Below, piece after piece: positions 37,851 through 47,200 of a stretch of 64,000 nucleotides of DNA. How positions within the stretch are numbered: position 1 is the first letter of the stretch; each line of letters begins with the position of its first letter. This stretch comes from Mactra quadrangularis (Eukaryota > Mollusca > Bivalvia > Venerida > Mactridae). The stretch covers positions 66,545,872-66,609,871 of the forward strand of contig CM046301.1 of NCBI GenBank assembly GCA_025267735.1, written 5' to 3'. The notes below the pieces were generated by a model. It saw only the letters and a list, made by a program, of their open reading frames with translations, searched no databases and was not told the DNA's origin. The position numbers and the translations under genes are program-made.

Positions 37851-39480
37851 TCTAAAATCATGCAATATACACTCTTTATAAACTGCATTGTATAGCAGTT
37901 TTAAATAAGATTTGTTTAGGAATTAACTTTTACATACTGTGCCAGACTATGACTGGCTCCTTGTTTGTGAAGCATTAACTTATTGTTGGTTGTAAGGTGT
38001 ATGATACCTCTTTGATTCATTTGACTGGCTGGAATTGAGTGGGCTGCAGATTTTTAGTTGATTATTGCCTTTAGCTGTTGTGTGATAGCAATGTCTTAAA
38101 CTTTTGCAATGGCAATAAGAATGGCATTTATGACTTGGTGAATATGCTCACCCTGTTAATTTAAATACTCACTGAAGAAGTTCTGTACTCATGGTTGAAA
38201 AAAATAGTTTTGTTATATCTATGTTTAGGAATTACCAAACAAGTATTGAGTATTTAAATCAGCAGGGTTAATGTTTGTGACAAAATGATAGTTGATTAAA
38301 ATTAAACTGTTCAATGTTTTATAAATTTAAAATCAGCAGTTTATTGCTGAAAAGTAGGCAAACTATTTGCTAATGAAACTAGAACTTGATTATTTCTACA
38401 TAGTAATATATACATTAGTTACATTAACTATAAATACTAACTAATAATATGAATAAATTATTATTAATTTCTGAATATTAATTTATTCATGCATATTCAT
38501 TCCAACATTCTCATTAATATTCATATAAATTATTGGTTGTCATGGTAATATATGAATTAATTAAGGGAGGGAATGCCATGTTCTTCTGTTATACATATTA
38601 GAAATGGCTTGAATAAAATGGAAAAAAATATCTCAATTTGTTGTTTTTATTTGAAATTTGAAAGTTCAAGTCCCAAATTTTTGACCAGATGTCACCAGGC
38701 TCAGTTATGGCATAGATCTACTTGTATATGCATTGTGATCCAGTGGTTACTACAATAAAAGTAGATTGACTTTGCTACAAGTGAATGGAGTTTGATTCTC
38801 AATGTAAGGACATGAGTCATACCCATTCTAAAAAAAACCTCAATAATGTTTGAGCTAATAATTACTGGTATTTATAAAGAAAAAAATGCCAGCCCTATTT
38901 GGCTGTGTGATTCCTAGTGAAAATAAGTCTTAGTAGGGATTTTATATATGAATTTATAATTCAAAACAGAACAAGAAATTGTCATATTGAACCTTCAGTC
39001 AAGAAATTATAGATCTGCCGCCGCCGATCCAGAGTCCTCAGGACTGTCATGAGTTAACAGTGTTCTGAAATCTTCACAATTTAACTAGATCTACCATACT
39101 GCCATTCTCGTTCCTCGAGGTTATCAAGATTCTCGATCTAACTAGTATTGAGAATCCTACCAGACTTAGGGCACGAGAATGCCATACTGCATGATTATTC
39201 ATTATGTTAAAACAAACATATCTTTGAACAAGAACCCTATATAGCATAATATGGTGCTAGCTTTGAATAATGGTAGCCTAGGTACCTTATTGTTTGACAA
39301 AAGGTCATCTATAATATCACAAACGATGCTTAGCTATTTAGTGTGGGTGCTGAAATCAAGCATTTCAACTTTTTCAATGTTTACTCTTGAGATATTGTAT
39401 ACAGTGTTTTATCGCATTATCATGAATGTACTAGAATTCATGGCATGGCATATGCTTATTTCGTTCTAAAAATAGAACAT
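37851..39480. other. Intergenic region between TRIP11 and HSP70
   Basis: Holds a MITE (38125-38294), an AT-rich ATTAATATTCAT-rich block at 38400-38570, and a weak SINE-like stretch near 38735-38800. An imperfect inverted repeat, GCCATTCTCGT...ACGAGAATGCCAT, lies at about 39111-39183. No convincing gene seen. Confidence 0.65.
38125..38294. mobile_element. MITE, GCTGATTTAAATAC family, copy 3
   Basis: Left CACCCTGTTAATTTAAATACT, mirrored on the right by AGTATTTAAATCAGCAGGGT and TAATG (the right copy here reads GAGTATTTAAATCAGCAGGG). Same end structure as copies at 16686 and 40725. Confidence 0.7.
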
Positions 39481-39538
39481 ATGAACATGAGTAATCTCCC
39501 TTTTTATTGCATAAGCCCGTATGGATTGTTCCCCTTTC

Positions 39539-39551
39539 TTCTAGAATATTC
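39539..39551 (+). promoter_or_regulatory. Heat-shock element, perfect three-unit
   Basis: TTCTAGAATATTC fits TTCnnGAAnnTTC exactly, the binding site of trimeric HSF1. It lies about 80 bp upstream of the TATA box of the HSP70 gene; further TTC units follow at 39554 onward. Confidence 0.85.
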
Positions 39552-39602
39552 GACTTCGTTCGATTTGTGATAAAAATAGATTTAAAACATTACTTTTCTA
39601 CA

Positions 39603-39618
39603 GAAGTCGAGAAAATTC
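39603..39618 (+). promoter_or_regulatory. Second heat-shock element (GAAnnTTC)
   Basis: GAAAATTC at 39611-39618 fits GAAnnTTC, with another GAA at 39603. It lies 12 bp before the TATA box. Two HSEs close to the TATA box suggest heat inducibility. Confidence 0.65.
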
Positions 39619-39629
39619 TTAAAATAAGA

Positions 39630-39638
39630 TATATAAAG
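39630..39638 (+). promoter_or_regulatory. TATA box of HSP70
   Basis: TATATAAAG, about 160 bp before the ATG. Transcription would be expected to start at about 39660-39665, giving a 5' untranslated region of about 130 bp. Confidence 0.8.
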
Positions 39639-39794
39639 CCGAGAAACTGAGCGACGGCAATCATACAAATAACTGAACTGAGAAAAGAGAAACAAAATAG
39701 TGAAAAGTCAAGAAGGATTTATTTGCGCTACTTTTAATTTACTTCGTGAATATAATTACTACACTATTTTCTACAGAGATAAAATAAAATAAAG

Positions 39795-39965
39795 ATGAGC
39801 GGACCAGCTATTGGAATTGACTTGGGAACAACCTACTCTTGTGTAGGTATATTCCAGCATGGCAAGGTGGAGATTATTGCTAACGACCAGGGAAACAGGA
39901 CCACGCCAAGTTACGTTGCTTTCACAGATAGTGAAAGATTGATTGGCGATGCTGCAAAGAATCAG
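39795..39965 (+). CDS. HSP70: HSP70 coding exon 1 (residues 1-57)
   Basis: ATG at 39795 begins [20 protein letters not shown], the canonical cytosolic HSP70 N-terminus. The exon ends AAKNQ before the donor GTATGT at 39966, in phase 0. The ATG context AAAGATGA and the agreement of the N-terminus with the family fix the start. Confidence 0.95.
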
Positions 39966-42685
39966 GTATGTTGATTTATTAGATTGTTAAGTTTGTATAA
40001 TATTTTCAAAAACGCTTAGTTATCTTTATTCCAAGATACTTTTTGGTTTTTATTTGAACATAGGGATTTAAAATGTGCCATTTTCACTGTTTAATAGCTT
40101 TCATTTGTTTTAATAAATAAGTTTTTTAGGTTTTCATTTCGTTGTATCAACCGTGAACGTGTACTTGTGACCTGTAAAATAACGAATTGACTTCTCCTAA
40201 GAAATATGTTCGACAGGAGTAAAACGTTTATCCATTTGGAGAAAATCTTCCATAATATTTTTTGGATTCAGATTAAAATCATAATAAAATCATAATTTTA
40301 TTTTGGAAGGTGTAGATATCTAGAGTCCAAGATCTAAAGTTTGTTTATTAGTAAAAGAACGCTGAGACTGTTTGCTAAGATTAATTTCAAATATCAGCGA
40401 TATATTATAAACGCTTTCATTTATGCTTTGACTTTTCATCAGGCCACAACAAGTTGACGATATGTTCTACGGATTTTCTAGAAAAAAATGGGGCGAGCGA
40501 GCGAAGAAAAAAAAATCTTAATTCGATCAGTTGCTTTATATAGCGGTTTGGCCAAATTTTTATGAGCGAGCGAGGAAATAAAAATATTTTTTTTTGTAAA
40601 AACCATCAAAATTAGGGTGCGATCTAATCCATAGAACATACATGTATGATCAATTTGTTGTGGCCTCAAATATTAATAAATTATACGAAAATTCTTTACC
40701 ATAAAATTATTATGAATTGATATTCAACTTTCAGTGGTGCGTACACCCCCACTGATTTAAATACATAATATAGTACCACTGTACTCACGATTGATAGGTA
40801 TCCGTATTTATGTTTGGGTTTTTGAGGAAATATCGAGTATTCAAATCAGTGGAGTTAATGTATGCACCAATGACAGTTAAATAAGATTTGACATACAAAT
40901 TGCATGGAAATGTTGACTAAATTCATTTTATTTCTGTCATTCCAGGCAGCAATGAATCCAGCTAACACAATATTTGATGCCAAGAGATTGATTGGACGTA
41001 AATTTGATGACACATCCGTTCAAAATGATATGAAACACTGGCCATTTAAAGTGGTCAACAACGGAGGTGCTCCGAAGATCCAAGCAGAATACAAAGGTGA
41101 AGTTAAAACCTTTGCTCCAGAAGAAATCAGTTCAATGGTTCTCACAAAAATGAAGGAAACTGCTGAATCTTACCTTGGACATAAAGTAACAAACGCTGTG
41201 GTCACTGTACCAGCATACTTTAATGATGCTCAGAGATTGGCAACAAAAGATGCTGGAGCTATCGCTGGTCTTAATGTTATGAGAATTGTTAATGAACCAA
41301 CAGCGGCAGCACTTGCATATGGACTTGATAAAAATTTGAATGGTGAGAAGAATGTTCTTATCTTTGATCTTGGTGGTGGAACATTTGATGTTTCTATACT
41401 TACTATAGATGAAGGATCAATATTTGAAGTTAAATCAACTGCAGGAGATACACATTTAGGTGGTGAAGACTTTGATAATAGAATGGTCAATCATTTTGTT
41501 CAAGAGTTCAAAAGAAAACATGGAAAAGATATTACGAAGAATGCTCGTAGTTTGAGACGTTTGAGAACAGCCTGTGAACGTGCAAAGAGAACATTATCCA
41601 GTAGCACTGATGCCAGTATTGAAATTGACTCTCTATTTGAAGGCATTGACTTTTATACAAAAATTACACGTGCAAGATTTGAGGAGTTGTGTGCTGATTT
41701 ATTTAGAGCTACGATGGAACCAGTTGAAAAGGCTCTGAGAGATGCTAAACTTGATAAATCTAAAATACATGAAGTTGTACTTGTGGGAGGGTCAACAAGA
41801 ATTCCTAAGATCCAGAAACTCTTGCAAGACTTCATGAATGGTAAAGAACTGAACAAATCAATCAACCCAGACGAAGCTGTAGCTTACGGTGCTGCTGTAC
41901 AGGCTGCCATTCTCTCTGGAGACAGATCAGATGCTATTAAAGACGTACTCCTTGTTGATGTCGCTCCTCTTTCACTTGGTATTGAAACCGCTGGCGGAGT
42001 TATGACCAAGATAATTGAGAGAAATTCAAAGATTCCAACGAAAGCATCTCAGATATTTACTACATACTCTGACAATCAACCAGGTGTCAGTATTCAAGTT
42101 TTCGAAGGCGAGCGTGCTATGACCAAGGATAACAACTTACTTGGTCGTTTTGAACTAAACGGTATACCACCAGCTCCTCGTGGCGTCCCTCAAATTGAAG
42201 TTACTTTCGATATTGATGCAAATGGTACACTGAATGTTTCTGCTGAAGACAAGAGCAATGGTAAAAAGAACAAAATTACCATTACTAACGATAGAGGGCG
42301 CTTGTCTAAGGAAGACATCGACAGAATGGTGAACGACGCTGAAAAATATCGAGAAGAAGATGAAAAACAAAAGCAAAAGATTGAAGCAAGGAATAAGTTA
42401 GAGAATTACGTGTACAGTGTCAAACAAACAGCAAATGATTCCGCTAACGGTAAGATCTCTTCTGAAGACAAAGAAACTGTATTGAAGGTGGCTGATGAAT
42501 GCATGAAGTGGTTGGATAATAACACTACTGCAGAAAAAGATGAGTATGAGTATCAATATGATGAGATTACGAAAAAGTTAGCACCAATCATGGTTAAACT
42601 TCATGGTGGGGCAGGTCAAGGTCAAGCTGGACCACAATACGCCGGTAGTGAAAGAAGTGGACCGACTGTTGAAGAGATGGATTAA
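39795..42685 (+). CDS. HSP70: Cytosolic heat shock protein 70 (two coding exons)
   Basis: ATP-dependent cytosolic and nuclear chaperone. Exons 39795-39965 and 40946-42685 join in phase 0 (AAKNQ to AAMNP) into a 636-residue protein. All three family signatures are present: IDLGTTYS (8-15), [14 protein letters not shown] (196-209) and [15 protein letters not shown] (334-348). The linker is DVLLVDVAP (about 390-398), followed by the substrate-binding domain and a helical lid. No signal peptide or organelle targeting is seen, which fits the cytosolic class. The glycine-rich tail is short, without GGMP repeats, and the protein ends EEMD where cytosolic HSP70s normally end EEVD, the docking site for TPR co-chaperones such as HOP and CHIP. 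The HSE-rich promoter suggests a heat-inducible gene, although it has an intron at a position that I recall from constitutive HSC70 genes. Confidence 0.96.
40441..40666. mobile_element. MITE with AGGCCACAACAA inverted ends
   Basis: 226 bp. The left end AGGCCACAACAAGTTGA is mirrored by TCAATTTGTTGTGGCCT on the right. Homology between the ends continues inward (ATATGTTCTACGGA against TATGTTCTATGGA on the other strand). No clear target duplication seen, no coding capacity. Confidence 0.75.
40725..40878. mobile_element. MITE, GCTGATTTAAATAC family, copy 4
   Basis: Left CAACTTTCAGTGGTGCGTAC with CCACTGATTTAAATAC. Right GTATTCAAATCAGTGGAG with TAATGTATGCACCAATGACA and GTT. The ends are inverted repeats shared with the copies at 16686, 20818 and 38125. 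It lies 67 bp before the 3' splice site. Confidence 0.78.
40946..42685 (+). CDS. HSP70: HSP70 coding exon 2 (residues 58-636)
   Basis: Starts [20 protein letters not shown] after the acceptor TCATTCCAG and ends TVEEMD with TAA at 42683-42685. Uninterrupted, with intact ATPase and peptide-binding domains. Confidence 0.95.
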   Translation, partial: AAMNPANTIFDAKRLIGRKFDDTSVQNDMKHWPFKVVNNGGAPKIQAEYKGEVKTFAPEEISSMVLTKMKETAESYLGHKVTNAVVTVPAYFNDAQRLATKDAGAIAGLNVMRIVNEPTAAALAYGLDKNLNGEKNVLIFDLGGGTFDVSILTIDEGSIFEVKSTAGDTHLGGEDFDNRMVNHFVQEFKRKHGKDITKNARSLRRLRTACERAKRTLSSSTDASIEIDSLFEGIDFYTKITRARFEELCADLFRATMEPVEKALRDAKLDKSKIHEVVLVGGSTRIPKIQKLLQDFMNGKELNKSINPDEAVAYGAAVQAAILSGDRSDAIKDVLLVDVAPLSLGIETAGGVMTKIIERNSKIPTKASQIFTTYSDNQPGVSIQVFEGERAMTKDNNLLGRFELNGIPPAPRGVPQIEVTFDIDANGTLNVSAEDKSNGKKNKITITNDRGRLSKEDIDRMVNDAEKYREEDEKQKQKIEARNKLENYVYSVKQTANDSANGKISSEDKETVLKVADECMKWLDNNTTAEKDEYEYQYDEITKKLAPIMVKLHGGAGQGQAGPQYAGSERSGPTVEEMD

Positions 42686-43095
42686 AATATTAACTGATTA
42701 ATTATGTGAAGTAACTTTGTTCTCTAACTTAGTATTATTTACTTCAGGACTTTTTACAACATGAATATAAAACATATTTATAAATATACTATACTTCATT
42801 GTACAAAATGTACGTAATATAGCTATAATTGTGTTTATATATATTCAGTTGTAAATAATGTGCAATATTATCATTAACATTCATATTGTACAAAATTCAC
42901 TCACTCGCTCATTATACAATAATGGTTGTGCAGCATACATTTCTTGTTTAAAGTTAAATTTGTTTATTTGTATTTTCTGTTTTCTTTGTTATTTATTTTT
43001 GTACTTCTTTATTTTGAATTCGATCATTCCTGATCTGTTACAATGTTGTTAATATATGCTATAATAAAATGATGAAAATTAAAACACGTGTTATT
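42686..43095 (+). other. HSP70 3' untranslated region (approximate)
   Basis: AT-rich sequence from the stop codon to just past the AATAAA at 43073-43078. No other coding sequence seen. Confidence 0.65.
43073..43078 (+). terminator. Candidate polyadenylation signal for HSP70
   Basis: AATAAA about 390 bp after the stop codon, followed by AT-rich sequence and GTGTTATT. Best placed of the hexamers I noticed downstream. Confidence 0.6.
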
Positions 43096-43535
43096 ATGAC
43101 TATTATAAAATGAATTTTAATCGTATATTTAATATCACATTCACCTAAAGGACTAAGATCTATGAGCAAGAAAACATCTTCTGAAATTTCGTACTATAGT
43201 CGAAATTTAAAGTACTGAATTGGCTCTCGATGCATATTTTGAAGTCTACGTATATCTAAGTTTAGAATTAAAACAAATGCTCACTTTGTAAGCCGTTTAA
43301 ATGTTTATATGAGTACCTATGTCATCCATTAAAGCTAGAGTATAAACTCACTTGTCACGATTTCAAATGTAAGCTAATTGAGTGCCACTTCAGTTCTTTT
43401 CGATTATACATGTACATATTAATATTAAATATTAATAAAATGCAAAATACCATGATTGTAGTTCGATGATTTAAGATAAAGGATTGTATCATCACAAATT
43501 TCTTGAAGTCATTAAACGGTGGTCAGCACATCGAA
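43096..43535. other. Intergenic, no gene seen
   Basis: AT-rich single-copy-looking sequence between the HSP70 3' end and a SINE. Nothing recognised. Confidence 0.6.
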
Positions 43536-43732
43536 CCAAGCTTTCTTGACCCTTGTCTATAACCAGTACTCATTTACAGTTCAACTAGGTAGGCAATTTT
43601 GCCTTATTCTTTATTAGAGGAAGAAAGTCGACACCTTTGTCAAACAATTTCATGGAAGGGTATAACCACCACCTGGTGAGATTCGAACTCGTACGCCCTT
43701 CGGCGCCCTACCAACTGCACTACGTAACAAGA
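43536..43732 (-). mobile_element. tRNA-derived SINE, family B, inverted
   Basis: On the minus strand: GTAGTGCAGTTGGTAGGGCG (box A-like), GAGTTCGAATCTC (box B), then CCCTTCCATGAAATTGTTTG and the 3' part GAGTACTGGTTATAGACAAG. Well-preserved head. Confidence 0.8.
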
Positions 43733-43951
43733 TTAAATATTTGTGAAATAAAATCTTGTTTCGAAATGAGAGTTAGATTATAATCGTGCAACATCGGTGT
43801 CTTTCTTAGGCATCGTTAGTTTGTAACGCCAGTACTTATTGTACAGTGTAATCCATGTTTCAATCACTTGTGCCAGACACAAACTTTCCTTATTATAGTG
43901 CATGTATATCTAGAGAAAAGTTCTCTAACGCCTGTTCAATGAACGTAAAGT

Positions 43952-44252
43952 TGGCAGACTCAGCAGACACAGCAGACACAGCAGAAGGAACGATCCTTCT
44001 GCTGTGTCTGCTGGCAGAAGGATAAATCTACAGCAGAAGGAATGATCCTTCTGCTGTGTCTGCTGGCAGAAGGATACATTTACAGCAGAAGGATCAATCT
44101 TTCTGCTGGGTCTGCTGGCAGAAGGATTGAATTATAACAGAAAGATGTGTCTGTTGGCAGAAAGATTTTATAATAACAGAAAGATGTGTCTGCTGGCAGA
44201 AGGATTAAACAACAACAGAATCAACCTTTCTGCCACGTCTGTTGGCAGAATA
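43952..44252 (+). repeat. Hairpin minisatellite at the satellite's left edge
   Basis: About six units of 40-55 bp built from CAGCAGAAGGA and its complement TCCTTCTGCTG plus TGTCTGCTGGCAGAAGGAT. The first unit contains a perfect hairpin: GACACAGCAGAAGGA (43975-43989) and TCCTTCTGCTGTGTC (43994-44008) with a 4-nt loop. The ATCCTTCTGCTG core recurs once in every monomer of the adjacent 396-bp satellite. Confidence 0.88.
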
Positions 44253-47200
44253 ATTGAATTATAATTTCAAGCCTCAATTTAAGCAAAACATGTGATATTA
44301 TGCATCATTTTAAAGCTGATAGTTATGAAAATGTTTTGATGAGTACATTTTGAACAGTAAATAAAGAATAAGGGCCTAGTGAGTAAACAAAACAGGCCCA
44401 TTTCGAATGTGAATTTTGTGTTCGACTGACATCCTTCTGCTGTTATTTAACACATGTTTTATTAATCATTTCATCTATCTGTTCACAAAATCAAATTTTA
44501 TATAGAACAAGCTTTAATCTGGTATATAGATGTGCGATAAACTCTATTTAATTGCGACAATTTGAACGTTAATATATCGAGTACGAAAATTCTCAGTGCG
44601 GAAGTTCGGTTCGATATTTTCATTAGAAAAGTGCCAATACATGCTATTTACCGAGTCTTATTTTAAGCCACAATTAAGACAAAATATGAGATATTATGCA
44701 TCATTTTAAAGCTTATACATAGAAAAAGGTTTAGACAGGTCGATTTTAAATTTTTGTAAAAGAATAACAACAAGACGAGTGTATAAAGTAGCCCTATTTT
44801 CGGACGTACATTTCGGTTTGAGTGACATCCTTCTGCTATAAGTAAATACACGTATTCTTAATTAATTTAAAAACTAAATCGCAAAATCAAACTGGCAATA
44901 GAATAAGCTTTCTTTTGATGTATATAAGAGTGAATAACTCGACTTAATTTGGACAAAATATATGTTTATATATCAAGTTCGTAAATTCACCCACCCACAG
45001 ATTGGTTTGATTTTTTCATTGAAATGTGCGAAAACATGCTAATTACCGAGTCTTATTGTAAGCCTTAATTTAGGCAAAACATGTGATATAATGCATCATT
45101 TTAAAGCTGATTGTTGTAAAAATGTTTTGACGGGTACATTTTGAACAGCAAATAAATAATAAGGGCCTGGTGAGTAAACAAAACAGGCCCATTTTCGAAT
45201 GTGAATTTTGTGTTCGACTGACATCCTTCTGCTGTTATTTAACACATGTTTTATTAATCATTTCATCTATCTGTTCACAAAATCAAATTTTATATAGAAC
45301 AAGCTTTAATCTGGTATATAGATGTGCGATAAACTCTATTTAATAGCGACAAATTTTACGTTAATATACCGAGTACGAAAATTCTCAGTGCGGAAGTTCG
45401 GTTCGATATTTTCATTAAAAAAGTGCCAATACATGCTATTTACCGAGTCTTATTCTAAGCCACAATTAAGACAAAATATGCGATATTATGCATCATTTTA
45501 AAGCTTATACATAGAAAAAGGTTCAGACAGGTTGATTTTGATTTTTTGTAAAAGAATAACAACAAGACGAGTGTATAAAGTAGCCCTATTTTCGGACGTA
45601 CATTTCGGTTTGAGTGACATCCTTCTGCTATAAATAAATACACGTAATCTTAATTAATTTAAAAACTAAATCGCAAAATCAAACTAACAATAGAATAAGC
45701 TTTCTTTTGATGTATAAATGAGTGAATAACTCGACTTAATTTGGACAAAATTTATGTTTTTATGTCAAGTTCGTAAATTTATCCGACCACAGTTTGGTTT
45801 GATTTTTTCATTGAAATGTGCGAAAACATGCTAATTACTGAGTCATATTGTAATCCTAAATTTAGGCAAAACATGTGATATTATGCATCATTTTAAAGCT
45901 GATTGTTGTAAAAATGTTTTGACGGGTACATTTTGAACAGCAAATAAATAATAAGGGCCTGGTGAGTAAACAAAACAGGCCCATTTTCGAATGTGAATTT
46001 TGTGTTCGACTGACATCCTTCTGCTGTTATTTAACACATGTTTTATTAATCATTTCATCTATCTGTTCACGAAATCAAATTTTATATAGAACAAGCGTTA
46101 ATCTGGTATATAGATGTGCGATAAACTCTATTTAATTGCGACAAATTATACGTTAATATATCGAGTACGAAAATTCTCAGTGCGGAAGTTCGGTTCGATA
46201 TTTTCCTTAAAAAAGTGCCAATACATGCTATTCACCGAGTCTTATTTTAAGCCCCAAATTAAGACAGAATATGCGATATTATGCATCATTTTAAAGCTAA
46301 TACATAGAAAAAGGTTTAGACAGGTCGATTTAGAATTATTGTAAAAGATTAACAGCTAGACGAGTGTATAAAGTAGCCCTATTTTCGGACGTACATTTCG
46401 GTTTGAGTGACTTCCTTCTGCTATAAATAAATACACGTAATCTTAATTAATTTCAAAACTAAATCGCAAAATCAAACTAACAATAGAATAAGCTTTCATT
46501 TGATGTATAAATGAGTGAATAACTCGACTTAATTTGGACAAAATTTATGTGTTTATGTCAAGTTCGTAAATTTATCCGACCACAGTTTGGTTTGATTTTT
46601 TCATTGAAATGTGCGAAAACATGCTAATTACTGAATCTTATTGTAAGCCTAAATTTAGGCAAAACATGTGATATTATGCATCATTTTAAAGCTGATTGTT
46701 GTAAAAATGTTTTGACGGGTACATTTTGAACAGCAAATAAATAATAAGGGCCTGGTGAGTAAACAAAACAGGCCCATTTTCGAATGTGAATTTTGTGTTC
46801 GACTGACATCCTTCTGCTGTTATTCAACACATGTTTTATTAATCATTTTATCTATCTGTTCACAAAATCAAATTTTATATAGAACAAGCTTTAATCTGGT
46901 ATAAAGATGTGCGATAAACTCTATTTAATTGCGACAAATTATACGTTAATATATCGAGTACGAAAATTCTCAGTGCGGAAGTTCGGTTCGATATTTTCCT
47001 TAAAAAAGTGCCAATACATGCTATTTCCCGAGTCTTATTTTAAGCCAAAATTAAGACAAAATATGCGATATTATGCATCATTTTAAAGCTTATACATAGA
47101 AAAAGGTTTAGACAGGTCGATTTTGAATTTTTGTAAAAGAAAAACAACAAGACGAGTGTATAAAGTAGCCCTATTTTCGGACGTACATTTCGGTTTGAGT

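Larger units (their letters stand above)
39966..40945 (+). other. HSP70 intron, 980 bp
   Basis: GTATGT to TTCCAG. Holds two MITEs (40441-40666 and 40725-40878). The ATG at 40910 upstream of exon 2 is intronic and is not the start. Confidence 0.9.

Noticed and set aside
40904..40945. ATG at 40910 as the start of HSP70
   Set aside because: The 14 extra residues lie before a good acceptor (TCATTCCAG). The true N-terminus [15 protein letters not shown] is in exon 1 at 39795, and the two exons join in frame.
41230..42376. Minus-strand frames opposite HSP70 exon 2
   Set aside because: Shadows of a strongly conserved coding exon.
43975..44252. CRISPR-like array of short repeats at the satellite edge
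   Set aside because: Eukaryotic context, variable unit length, hairpin repeats without unique spacers of fixed size; it is a minisatellite.
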